Source: Tyto alba (Eukaryota; Chordata; Aves; Strigiformes; Tytonidae). Taken from it: a stretch of 64,000 nucleotides of DNA. A program made the position numbers and the translations under genes. The notes beneath the pieces are model-generated. The model was not told the DNA's origin and did no database searches. It saw only the letters and a list, made by a program, of their open reading frames with translations. Shown in pieces: positions 25,478-37,900 of this stretch; within the stretch, counting starts at the first letter, position 1, and each line of letters begins with the position of its first letter. Location: positions 248,001 through 312,000 of the forward strand of contig NW_024881313.1 in NCBI RefSeq assembly GCF_018691265.1. Direction: 5' to 3'.

Positions 25478-25742
25478 CACTGGCCACCAGCCTGGGGCTG
25501 GGGACAGGCCAAAGCCGTGGGCCTGCAGGTCGTGGCCAGGCTGGGCAGAGCTACGGGGAGCTGGAGACCAGCCCTGCTGCGGCACGGCAGCGGCGGGGGC
25601 TGACAGTCCTGGGGGCTGACATGGCGCCCTGGGCCCTGGGCAGGGCGGGGGATCCCCAGGGGAGGCCGGACAAGGAGAGTTGGCCTGGTGAATGCCCTCA
25701 GGGCCCTGACACTGTGTGGGTGGGAACTGCTCTCAACAGCCA
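25478..25742. other. isolated GC-rich block
   Basis: About 265 bp of clearly GC-rich, GGGCC/CTGGG-laden DNA sits alone in AT-rich intergenic sequence. It is rich in short purine/pyrimidine words such as GGCCAGGCTGGGC and CCCTGGGCCCTGGGC. CpG is moderate, not island-like. It could be a decayed GC-rich transposon, an enhancer or an untranslated exon; I do not recognise it. Both-strand frames crossing it (25379-25603 plus, 25453-25743 minus) probably reflect stop-poor composition. Confidence 0.5.
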
Positions 25743-26412
25743 TGTATTTTTGCTAAAGAGCATTTTATTTTGACTTCGAGCACACAGGGAGTATAATTCT
25801 GAATATCACTGTTTCTAAATTTCTTAACTTTAGTTTTCCTGTAGTTATGTACAGAGAAATCCTGTTTTTCAGCTAAGAAGAACCATTATCTTGGGAAAAA
25901 AAAAATGCTGTTTGGGAAAAGCAGAAATCAGTCATTCCCAGGAATGCCCACTAATTCAGCTAGATGGTTATTATATTCGACAATCAGCCAGCCAGGGTTT
26001 ATTATTCCTTTGAGACAATGGAAGATATAGTTTGGTTTTGGAAGAGTTTCAACGATAGCTTTTCACTCCTGTGCACCAACAGCCTGGATTGCAGTGTTAC
26101 CGGACCAGAGCTCCTGGTTGCAGGGGACGCCAGCTAAATGGTTTGCGATGCTACATCTCCTGTGAGGTTGAAATGCCACGGAAGCTGTGAGCTGCACAGC
26201 TGCCTCGGCATCTGCTCACAGAGCCCACAGATCTGAAACAATGGACCAGAAATTGGCTGGCAATTTAAATATAATGGTCTGGCCATTACTGGTAATTAAA
26301 AATCCATTGGTGAGACCCCAGAAGTTAAGGGAGGCGTGTGAAAGATATGCAGGTTTCCCCTCACCTGGGTGGACTAGGATAGGCCTAGAAATGGGTGTAC
26401 ATCTTTTTCCAT

Positions 26413-26490
26413 GTGGACCTACTTCAAACTCCCTCGAAATCAATGGAAACATTCCAATTGATGTTAATGGACTTTGGATCAAATCCTAAT
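26413..26490. repeat. possible ancient amniote MITE-like palindrome
   Basis: GAAATCAATGGAA and CCAATTGATGTTAATGG face each other across five bases as imperfect inverted repeats, followed by ACTTTGGATCAAATCCTAA. This resembles the centre of the TCAATGGGACTTTGGATCAGGCC family seen in reptile and bird genomes. Named only by resemblance. Confidence 0.4.
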
Positions 26491-27642
26491 TGCCACTGTA
26501 AAATCTTTTTATTGATGCCATACATTATTTGCCATGTATGTATTTTAATAAAGCAGTCCTGAATGTACCATAGGGAATGTGTTCCTTAGAATGGATATCT
26601 TTTTTGAAACTCTAACAAGGGTAAGCCCTCTGATAGGAGAGTTTAGATGTAGTTTATTTCTGAAGGGAGGCTTAAAGCACTGTTTAGTTCTGTAGGGAAA
26701 ATAGAGAACTGTGCAAAAGTCTGTGGGTTTCTTTATGGAGAACCTCACATAAGCATTTTCTTTATTCTCATTCCTAACAGTTCATTCTGTCAACCATGGC
26801 TTTGGTCTGAAACTCAAAATGCAAACCAAAACTAAGAAGCATCAAAGCTTGGGTGATCTGGTTTGACATACTTTACATAGTTTGGTCACCAAACTAGATC
26901 TATGGGCAAGCTTGCTCAAAACAGTATCTAGGTTAATTCAAAAGTTCATGAATGTTGTAGGCTCCTTCTAAAAATGAGCTAAGTTTTAAACTTACACTGA
27001 AACTCTAAGCCAGCCTAGTTCCATGTGATTTCAGATTTTGCTGTGAATGTCTTGGAGGAAGAATGGTCCTTTTCTTTAGGATATAAAGTGTGGAGAGCTA
27101 AGAGGACTTGTGTAACTACACAAACCGAGTAACTTTTCCTCAGTTTCCCTTTCACAAAATATACATAATAGTTACATGGATGTCAAAAAGCTCAGACCCC
27201 CTGGTATTTATATAGATTTATGAGTCCTTCGGGTCAAGATGCAAAATATTAACATAACTCTTGAAAGCACCAGTGAATATTATTGAGCTTCCGTTTTCTA
27301 CAGCAGAGCTGTAAATGTGAATTGTGATACCATTTTTCATTCCAGGAATAGAAGGAAACATACATCTGAGTTCTCAGATTGCAGCTGTATTCTTGGTAGC
27401 AACAATAATGTACAGTTTTAAAAATGATATGGGAAGACAGGGGTTTTAAAGTAAGCTACAAATTATTATTATCACAGTTTCAGACTTAGCTGTAACTTTC
27501 TGTTTGGTTAGGGTTTTTGTGGTCTTCTCCACAGGGAATTCCCCATAAGCATATTGCCACACAACTAATGGCAGTTTAAAATTCAGCAGCTGAAGCAATT
27601 AATGCCCCCAACCCTGCTGTCTTCCAGAGGCATCTGCCCTGT

Positions 27643-27789
27643 GGCAGGGATGGCTGAATGGCTCGTGAATCAGCTCCTGAATCTTACTGTTTAGCATAAA
27701 CCAAAATCAATGTTGGTTTACCTTAATAGGCCAAGCTGTAAGCTGTGGTGGTTTTGAGCTGATTCATGAGCTGTTCAGCTCCCCGCTGT
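27643..27789. repeat. nested inverted repeat (foldback), ancient palindromic element candidate
   Basis: Outer arms of 24 bp (27653-27676 and 27756-27779) are inverted complements with 21 of 24 matches. Inside them an 8-bp perfect stem (27697-27704 and 27713-27720, TAAACCAA / TTGGTTTA) closes on an 8-nt loop. Partial complementarity (CTTACnGnTTnGC) joins the two levels. The layout fits a decayed palindromic DNA transposon or a conserved foldback repeat of the EULOR type; family membership is inference. Confidence 0.6.
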
Positions 27790-28913
27790 TAGGAGGTTGC
27801 AACCTTTGGGAGAAGTCTTGGTAACCTCTGTAAGGATTCCTGCAAGAAGAGCAGCCAACGCTTCAACTCCTTCAGTTTAGTTTGCCACCATTTACCACAA
27901 ACTGTAGATCTTTAGCTATCCTATTCTTTTAGGTGGGATCAAGATTAGGACCCATAGCTCATAGCAAAGATGCATGCCCCGATGTGTTATCCCAGGGGGT
28001 CTCATTTTACATCAGCATCTAGCCTTGAATCTCAGGGACAAAGACAGAATGAATCAACAACCAATCAACTTTACTGTTTACTGATGGAAAATTATTATGG
28101 AAAAGATATATTTCAAAACTATAATCAATTAAGAAACATGTTTCATTTGCCAGATATTGCCCTTTTGCATGAGTGCCTGGCAAGTCCCATGCACAGGTCT
28201 GTTTCCTTTGACCATAGTGGATACCTCAGTGGTTCAGATTAAGCCTATTCCTGTTTTCTTTTTATTGCTAGTCTTCCATATCAACCCAGTCATTTTTGAA
28301 ATCTCTGTGTCCATAGCTCAATTCTGCCAGTTTATGTTCTAATGCCACATACTACTGTAGAGTCTGCTGGTACCAAGAGCACCCTGGGAGGGCACGTGCC
28401 ACAGAAAAACCTCCCTCTTCTTTTCACAGTTCACAGTCTCTTTAGGTTTTCCAGGTACACAAAGTAACAGGTAGCCTGCTGTTTGCTTCAGAGGACTCTT
28501 CCCATAGTTATCCCGGTAGCAGCGCCACATCCCCATCTCACTCCTCTATGCTTTCTTGTGATGCTTCACACTTCCTTGTTTGAAGACAGGGATTGATTTC
28601 ATAGTTGGCAGCCAATGTGACTGTGATGTCAAGTCTGTATAACACCTGCTTTCCACATGATGTGGCTTGAAAAGGTTGTGATCCAAGGCAAAATGTGTCT
28701 TTGCACGAATAAAGTATTTTATCCCTTCTATCCCTTCAATGAACAGATGATAATGTATTATAAATTTGACTTGTCTGTTAGTTTATGGCCTTATTAATTT
28801 ATTTATTTAGCAGCAAACAGATTTTGGCATCTGGAATTAAGTTCTCTTTCATTAATTACCTTGAGAAAACTGATGGAACTGAGTATTTTAAGCTTAAAAT
28901 ACCACAAAACTAA

Positions 28914-28916
<3 letters not shown>

Positions 28917-28947
<31 letters not shown>
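28917..28947 (+). repeat. poly-A tract (31 nt)
   Basis: The longest A run of the window, after CTAAAGC. No retroposon body is recognisable upstream, and no target duplication is evident. Confidence 0.9.
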
Positions 28948-28950
<3 letters not shown>

Positions 28951-31215
28951 CCCTACAGCAAGTGGAGAACAGTTGTAATAGGGAGAAAAAAGATATGGTG
29001 AGTAATAAGAGCATCTCACAGTATAACTCCGTTTGAGTAAGTCTCCCATTGTTTTTTCGCACATTTCTGTACCTTTGCCTTTGCTTTCATTTCACCTTTT
29101 TTGTCACTTACTTTTGCCTTCTACTTTTTCCCTGTTTTTCTTTGAATAAGGCTTTTATACCTGAACTGCGTGTTATTTTTCTTCCTCCCTTCTTTCCGTT
29201 CCTTTTCCAGCCACTCTCTTTTTCCCTATTGTATCTTTGCACACATTCTTTTTCTTGACTTTGTCCCTGGATGATCTTCCCTCCTCCAATCCAATCTGTT
29301 GTGCATTTTTTCCTTCCAGATGTGTGCGTGCCTTAGTCCCCCACTCACAAACTGTAACTCACAGACTGTTGGTTGATGATGAACTGGGAGGCTGTTAATC
29401 AGAGAGAACTGTTCTCTTCCAGATATTGAGTATCTAAACTACCTTCAAAGACAAAGCATGTCAGATACCTATCTAGTATTTCCTGCATAAGTGTAGATGT
29501 TGTTATTGCATCATGAGGATACAGGTCTATGCAGTTGTGAGTAAAAAGCAGATATTTATGCTACCTGCATGAACTCTGCTAAGAAGCCATCCGCAGTAAA
29601 AGTCAAAAGCAGTAAAAATCTGAGGCAGTATTTGAAATTCCAGCCCTCTCTGTCTTGGGCATATAATAATCTAGTGATATAGTGCCCTCCAACCTCTCAA
29701 AATATAGCATTTATGACTAGGCGGCCTTCCTTTTTAGTCCAAAGACCTCATGGTGGGCTCATACTTTTAAAATATCCGGAAAGCTGTAGCTGTTATTCTA
29801 ATGTACAGTAGTAGCAGTCTCATTAATGACTGATTTCAGAAGTGGAAAACATTTCTAGATTAGCAGCAACTCCCAAAGATATTAGAAATAATTTAAGGGG
29901 GAGAGGTTGATTAAGATAGGAATAGTACTGTAAGAAGAGGATCTTTTGTAACTAACTATAATACTATGGGGTTATATGGGTAACGGACCTGATATAAACT
30001 ATATGTTAGATCTGAGCTGTGTGGATCTGAAGGACCAGAGCAAAAGTAACTGCCTTACCTTTTCTTTACTTTCTTGGACACTGACCAAGAAAAGAAGAGC
30101 CTCAACTCTTAGGAGACTCTCTACTCTCTTCTGTGTACTGGTGAGCATACGGAACAGGTCAGCAATATTAGAGCAATGAAAATAACAAGAGCACTTGTCT
30201 CTCTGGGTCTCTTCCTCTATTGCTCTCCAAGCAATACCTGTGTGTTCTGCCATGATCTGGTCTGTAATTTTACAGTTTAGCACAAATGCTTTGGTCCAAG
30301 GGACTGTTTAAGTGCTGAACTGGAATGCTTTGATAAATCAGTCTTAGTAAGGAGGGAGACATTGTGAAGTACTGAGAAAGAGTTTCCTTTATCTTTGAGC
30401 CATAATAAAGTGATTTCTAAAAGTCAGTTTACCTGCAGAACAAAACCAATCTGTTTGATTAGGCACAAAACATCAACCATATCTCCAGAATCAGTGTTTT
30501 GGAATATTCTTTAATTAAATTTCATCAACACTCACAGAGTAAGCATAGGTCAAGAGAAGAATTGTTTGAACAAGCTAGCCCTAAGTATCTTATTGCTAAT
30601 TGATTTATCACATCTCCTTCAACACACTTTCAGGGGGAGATTATTTCTGTTCTGCAAAAGAAATATTTTTAGATTTAGAAATGAGATATACAAACAAAGA
30701 GCACATAACTCATTTCAAGATGAAATAGACCAGTTTTAGAAACGTGATATTATGGCAAGCCTTAACCGTGCTTGATTCAGCTGGGTAGCATGCCGTTGCT
30801 CGGGGAATACTTCAAAAAATGACGCAGAGCAGCAGCAACTGGGAGAATACAGACAATTCACACAGACTGCCTGCTTTCACACCCTTATCTCAGATCAGCA
30901 ATCCCAGATGGTTATCACCCAGAAGAGTCTCAATCTTTTTATAGTCAATACTCTGCAGTCACAAAGTGATTTAACACATAAACTCAGTAAACTCAGATGG
31001 GATTGACATTACCTTCAGTAGGCTGAGCACTCATCTACATCCACTTACTGAAGATTAGCATGATCACTCAGGGACAGTTCATACCTCTGTAATTAATGGT
31101 AGCGCAAAATGGGTACAAGGACACATTCTTCAACACTGTTGCTGGAGGGATCTGAGACTAGGAAAATAATACATATCTCAGCATCAGTAAGGCTAGCAGA
31201 ATGTAACAATGCATT

Positions 31216-31300
31216 GCACCAGTGTAAATTCAGATTAATTTAGCTGACTTCATGAGATGCACATCATCATAGTTAACACCAGGATGATATTCTCAGTAAA
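31216..31300. repeat. possible ancient amniote repeat fragment
   Basis: GCACCAGTGTAAATTCAG, then GCTGACTTCATGAG and ACACCAGGATGATA, echo a widely spread amniote repeat with ACACCAGTGTAA ends and a TGACTTCA centre. Diverged; resemblance only. Confidence 0.3.
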
Positions 31301-31677
31301 GATAACAGGAGAGTGATTTTGGCATCTTCTCTACCAGTGTGAAGCACTCAGCTTTGGTTCCAGTGGGAATCAGTTATGAATATTAATTCCTTCATGTAGG
31401 TTAAGCCTTAGCTTTTTTGCCCCTTTCTTATCTTGTCTCTTGAGATATGCGTTAGAGAACAGAAATAGGTGAAAACTAGTGTCTAGTCTGACTATTTTGT
31501 GAGGTCAGTTATGGAAGCAATAAGAGTAGAAAGGGTATGAAAAAGAAGGTCATATTTCTTGTTTTCTATCCCTTTTATACAAAGAATTCAACGACTTTTT
31601 ACGCTTAGCTGCTACCCAGTTCAACTTGGCCATTGTGGATTTGGTCATCTATATTACTGTGCAATGTGGTTCCAGGT

Positions 31678-31701
31678 TATTTTCTACTCTGGTAGAAAAT
31701 A
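31678..31701. repeat. perfect 10-bp inverted repeat with 4-nt loop
   Basis: TATTTTCTAC and GTAGAAAATA flank TCTG. It is a short perfect hairpin without extension of the stem, so too short for a microRNA precursor. Confidence 0.8.
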
Positions 31702-34700
31702 GGTTTGTCCATATCTTATAGTGGGTAATGTTTGCTTGGCATGGATGATCCCATTGGTGTAGAGACTCTATCTGCAAGCTAACCCGCTCCTTGGCAGAGG
31801 TCATTGTTCACAGCACCATGGTAATATGAATCTGTTCCTCCCAGCTGGGGAACCAGTGTGTCTTCCTCTACCTCAAACATCTTTACACTACCCTCCACTG
31901 CGTCTCTACTTCTACTGAGAGGTCTCTGAAGCACAATAATTCCTGATAATGGAATGCACATGTTAAACAGACTATTAATTAAAACAAATCTCATTATCAA
32001 AGAAGACGATCACTAAAGCACCAGTTTTTTCTCATGAAAATAATGGAATTCCTCCACCACTCTCTGGTCTTTCTAGAATGCCTCTCCATCCCATATCCTG
32101 TAATTTAAAAATAATTCTACAGTAAAAATACACTTTATTTAATAACTTGTAACCTTTTAATAAACTGATTCAATTTAAAACTATAAAATTATAAAATTTT
32201 AATCACTTTTTCTCAGCAAAGAGAAGATATTAAACCATGTAATTCATATTCATGACAGCAGTCATCACTGAATGCAGAGAATGCTGGGAAAATTTTGTGA
32301 GACAGAGATAGGCAAATCAATTATAATGAAACTTTTGTTTACTGAATTCTTCTTGTTGGATTTTAATGTCTGGACACATATCCCACATGTATGAGCTATT
32401 TTGGAATTATTTAAAATTATTTGTGAGACTCATCAAAAAATAAATTAGTCTGAAATTCGCACTTTTGGGATTAGATTAAGCAGTCTTCTCTGTCCCCCTT
32501 GTAAAGTGCAAAGGGGAAGATTTTGGCTAGAAATGTGCAGTGTTTACAGAAAGCCAACATGAAAGAGTAGTGGACAGATCCATTTTGAAATTTTAACAAA
32601 TGTCATAAGTATTCTTTTATTCCCACTCTAAGATGCTTTGGAGACAAAAAATTACAAGCATTAGAAAATGCAGCAAGGAAAACAGAAGTAATTTCCAACT
32701 TTCCACAACGCAATTAATATTGTGGCTGCTAGATATATTATTTAGACCTTCATTCTCCTCTTGGGTACTCATATTGGATTCATCTTATTTCACCCATGCA
32801 AATAATGTTGGGATCATCAGAGCTCATATTTGTATACTGTAGAAATTAATTGCACTATTTAAAACAAAATCTCTAATCAATCAGGTGAGATATAGTTATA
32901 GCAGGGAACTACTTATTTAAGCTGATTGAATTTTTTTTCTATTATAAAGACTGTATTCACTTGCGTGTTCTGGGAGGAAAGAGGTTTAAGGGCATAGATG
33001 TAAAAGACACTGAGCCAAATCAGATATCTTTACTAACTCAATAGTTGGACAAACACACTTTGCCAGTGGTAGAGATTTGAAGATCTGGCCCATAACAACC
33101 CTTACAATAGTAGACAGTATTTTGTTCTTGGCAGAGCACCAAATCTAATTTACTCTGAATTTACAGGGAAAAAAAAATAAATGTGCTCTGCCTCCCATGT
33201 GTTACAGCAGTGTCTCGAGCAGTGAACTGCTGATCTGAACTGCAGCAAAAGAACCAAAAGATGAACGCTCAGCTCTGCCTGTGTTGGTGCCGGTGATGTC
33301 AGGAAATCAGTCTCCTGAGGACAAAAAGCCAGCACAGCAATCAGTCTTTGTTCTTTCTTTTATTTTTATTTTTTTTTTCCCTCCTCTGGCACTTTAGCTT
33401 TAGCAGACAGATTTAAATGTTAACAAACCACTACTGTTTACATGTGTTTTCTGCTTCATCTTCAGAACTGAACAACAATAACCGGGAGCCTCTTGCTGCC
33501 TTGGCTTGTGTGCTGAGGGCTGTGGAGTTGTGTCACAAGTGACTTCATATAAAGCGTGCCTGCAGATACCGTGCGGCAGGAGAGATGTGATACCATGTGA
33601 CAACGGCTCCTTGTACCTGGGGCTTATAGGAAGGGAAGGGCTCTGTGGTCACTATAGAAGTGCAAGAAGCCAAAATCAGTACAATGCCCCTGAAAAGCTG
33701 CCCAGCTCTCCATGTCAAGGCACAGGAAGCTACTGGTCTTCCAAGCAGCAATAATTTGCTTGTAGCAGCCTATGCACCTAGATATCCCTCAGGACCAGGG
33801 GAGCAGTGGCTGAATGCTGGCATAAAACTCATGGGACTAGTGTAAGAGTGCGGGCACCATATATATGCAGATGCCTGATGTTTAAAAGGAGGGATTTGCC
33901 TTGCCTTCCTTCCTTTACTTTGAATAACACTGAAGTGCCATTTTTGAAGGCAGGCATCTGGCTTCTGAAAGAGTGCCTGCAGGAGCTCAGCCCTGAGTCA
34001 AGATGCCGCTGATCAGCTGCTCCCAACAAGGCAATGGCTTCAGCTCCTGCTAAATTCCTGCAGGCAGTGCAGAGCAGCCTGGTTTGACAGTCACTGTGTA
34101 GGTCCGGAACCCCATCTCTGTTGAAGCACCACCCATTCACTTTACCTTCTCTAAAAATAAAGGAAAAACCCTATAGAATTCAGCCATGTTTCTCTAGTTT
34201 TATGTCATCATAACTGATTCAAAAATCTGGCACATCGTCGTTTCCCTGTTGTGCTTTTTATGATGATTTGGCACATATATTTTTAAGGTGAGGATCTCTA
34301 TAGTCTCCCCACTGATTTCCAATACTGGCTAGTGTAAGTCTTCCTGTATATCCAGCTACTCACCTCAAAGGATAAATTACCATGGAAGCAAGAAATTTTA
34401 CCTCGGTTGTGGTTTGGAAGCTTGTGAATTTCTTTGCCATTGGTATGTGATATAGAAATTTTTAGCCCAGGATAAAGGCATCTAATACAGAAGAGATGAA
34501 GATTTATTTGAGCATCTGCTAAACCACAACAGATTTGCAATTCCCTGCTGTAGAGCTCTCTTTTCCTTTTCAGCCTTGTACTATATAATTTTGACTGGGC
34601 AGATTTTTAAGTCTGTATTTGCTATCAAAAAGACAGCAGCTCCCACTGAAGCAACTGTGATTCTGTGTTCAGAATCTTTATATCTGTTGGCAGACTGGAA

Positions 34701-34788
34701 GCTGCTGGTCATCTTTGAAGCACCACTATCAACTGTAGGAGTTCAAACTGGTTGGGGGTTCTTGGACCTAAGATTTACCTCCGCTCCC

Positions 34789-34934
34789 TGTTTTTTGTTG
34801 TTGTTGGTGGTGGTGGTTTTTTGTTTGTTTTGTTTTGGTTTTTTTTGTTTGGTTGGTTGTTTGGTTGGTTTTTTGTTTGCTTGTTTTGGGGATTTTTTTT
34901 TTTGTTTTTTTTGTTTGTTTTTTTGGGTTTTTTT
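34789..34934 (+). repeat. G/T-only low-complexity tract
   Basis: Of 146 bases, only one is C (34880) and one is A (34892); the rest are G or T in GTTT, GGTT and GTT words. The first 91 bases are pure G/T. The strand asymmetry is extreme. Overlapping plus-strand frames rich in Phe, Leu and Cys (34576-34971 and 34752-35003) are artefacts of this tract. Confidence 0.95.
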
Positions 34935-37900
34935 CTGGAAATGTTGTGGGAAATGCACTGTTTTTTCTTAGATCTCAGAGGGAATAGAACTTCATTCTTA
35001 TAAACTACCTTGATAAAGAATTCTGAACTCCTAAATTGTCAAATTTTGTTCCTTAGTACTTCACATTATTGGTTGTAGATTAAATAATTCCCACAGTTGT
35101 ATTTTCATGACATAAGGTTCTTATTTGGCACCATTAATTTATTTTTATTAATACAATGTTGCTATGTGACTTTGTATATCTTTGTATTTTGAAGCCTTTA
35201 GATGAAATTGAAAGAAAAGAGTATTCACTCATTTTATTAGTGCTATAATCAGATTTTCATAGAGTTCCACAATAACAGGAGAAGCTTGAAAAGTAATTAA
35301 GAGATTCTCCAACACGGCAGGAGTTTTTGTTAAAGGAGAAAACTAATTCAAACTGTAGTTTGCAGATACAAGAGGAGTTAGGGCTTGAGTCCAAGAGACT
35401 CCTAATCTTCAAGAAAAGTAGCTGCTCTGAAAGCCACGGGGAGGGAGAGGTCATTCATATACTTTTGTTTTCCTTTCAAGAAAAAGCGAACTATTAGGAG
35501 CTTATCTAACAATTAAAACATCTGCTTCACAAAGGAAATCACATGTCAGCTTGCATTACCTTGATTGAAAAGATGTGTTTTATTACATAACTTAATTTGG
35601 AAATATAAAAAGTACTATATTAATTTGTGTTTGTAAGAAACACCACTGATTTCCAAAGATTAACAACAGACTGTACATATGCCTTCGAGAAAGCACCCAA
35701 CCACGTAAATGACAGTTTCCAAATGCGTGTGTGTTTAGATTTAACCAGATCCCATATACCCTTCTGTATGTAATGCACTTGTAAGTCACGCCGAAGATTT
35801 TGGTGTTCAGTTTTGATATTATCATAATGCACTGACATTTTCAAAACTGCAAATCTTCTAAACTACGTGTTTCCCTGATGCAGATATAGATGGTAATGGA
35901 TGGCAACAAGTAACTCATTTGTGAATCTTTCCTATCTCCTACTATCTCATGCCTCCCTTGTTACTGCTTTCCCTATCTCTTCTGCCCTTTTCTGTGGCTA
36001 GCTGCCACCTCTACTACTGCTTTGATTCTGCTATGCAGACACAGGTTTCATTAATGCTTTTCAGCAGCTGTGCTTGGCTTTAAGCTTTTATTTTCTAATG
36101 AAAAGGAATTGTGAAAAATTACTTTAATAGGAAAAAAAAATAAATTGGTGCAGTCTCTTGTGCTAAATAAGGTGCTGAGATCATTCAGAACATTGTTTAA
36201 TTTCTTTAAATGTAATAATTACCTTTTAAAATGTGCATGTGTCTTAATCTTTTTATGGTGTATGATAATGGAGGAGTTTTATATGATTCACTTATGAGTG
36301 AAGATAAGGATGTACATTGTAGATTATTGCTCTATCACCATACATTTGAAGAGAGCTCCCTTATGGCAGTAAAATAATAATGGGACTGTTTGCCTTGTCC
36401 TAAAACCCACCAGAAAGCACTGCTCTGGGTTATTTTAGGGCATAACACAGAGATTTGTTCTCCTCTGTGCTTCCTTACTGCTTGTAGGAGGTAAGGAGAC
36501 TCACCTGCACGGTGGAAGGCGCTGTGCTCAGCAGTCTGGCTAGGTCTCCTAGCCCACGCCAGAAGCCCCCCGCCCAGAAATTGTGTATTGGCTCTTACTT
36601 TCACAAAACTCTCTAGGACTGCTTTTGTAACTGCAAGCTAACTGGTGGTCCCTTGCTAATTTGGGACCCAACTGCAGGAAGAGGGATATGAAGGGAAGAA
36701 GAAACATATGGAAAGAAGAAGAAAATTGAAATATAATACAGGAGGTCAGTGGGAGACCATTGTGCACCCACTTGCTGCTTTTGTTCCTTCCAAGCTCTCT
36801 CTAGTGTCAGGAAGAACTGCTCTTCAGGCATGTGGCATTTCCTACAGGAATGAGCATGCCTGAGCCAACACCATTGGAGTCATAGGGACTGAAATATGTA
36901 GATTTAAGACAGCTTTTCAAACTCACCAAATCCCATGTAATTTTTAACCTGCAATGCCCAAGAAATCTCTACTGAGGAAGTACATTATAAAGTACTAATA
37001 GAAACTGAGGAACAGGCAAGGATTTTATCAGAAAGGTTTATTTTAAAAGAAGAACAAATCAGACAGTTGAGGGTTGCCAAACATCTTTCAGGAAACACTT
37101 ACCATAGATGCTGGACCACAGCAGGAATCAGTCATGAGGACTGGGATGGAGAATATGGCCAAATGTGATACAGCACATCAATACTGTGTTTGCAGGTGTA
37201 ACTCTCTTAAAATCCACTTCAGTTATCACTGTAAAATTGACCCCGGCCCATCTTTATTTCACCTCCCTCAGACTTCTTGTCATTTTTGTCCAGTGATATC
37301 TCTTTGAGTTGTAAATCAGAAAACAAACATTGATGCCACCTAAATTTTACAGGGCACTCAATTTATCCAAATTTGAAACATTGACGCTTTCCAAGCCAGG
37401 ACCAAGCATTGATGCAAGATGCATGAAGGGAGGACACGAAGTAGCGTAACCACTCTTTTTCACACAGGTAATGATGTGTTCACTTCTCATCTTCCTCTCT
37501 CATTTGCAGAAATTCCTGCCATGCTTCTCTGCTGCTAAACTGAGTTCTCTGCAGCCCCAAAAGAAGATTTCTGCTGGTAGTGCTGCAGAGCCAAGCTGAC
37601 AGTCTGAGTATTAACATTTTTAGTGCTTTCCTGAAGTCATCAGCTCCAGATGTTCTGAGACTGTGGGGAGAATCTCAGATTTATATAAACCATGAATAAA
37701 AGTTTGAAAAAGTGAATCCTATGGTTTCAAAATCCTTGGTAAAAGCACCTACCCCCACACCCCAGTGTCGGGCTTTTCAAGTAAAAGTAGTGATTTTTGC
37801 CTCACTTTTTGAATGCTCGGGGGTAGCAAGTTCTGTCACTATGGCTGCTGCCTTAGGCCTGTTTAGCAGGATTTGGGTCTAAGGTTAAATCAAAGTTTGT

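Larger units (their letters stand above)
18481..27642. other. upstream intergenic DNA, no gene seen
   Basis: AT-rich sequence with only short chance frames (longest about 104 codons at 21215-21529). It holds two possible ancient MITE-like fragments (near 20.40 and 26.41 kb) and a GC-rich block (25.48-25.74 kb), described separately. The direction, away from the start of UBE2E2, makes it 5' flank, where distal enhancers would lie; none can be named from one sequence. Confidence 0.7.

Noticed and set aside
31678..31701. 10-bp perfect hairpin as a microRNA precursor
   Set aside because: The stem does not extend beyond 10 bp, and the loop is only 4 nt, so it is too short for a precursor.
34576..34971. 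Phe/Cys/Leu-rich 131-codon plus frame and Lys/Gln-rich minus frame
   Set aside because: Produced by the G/T low-complexity tract and its complement.
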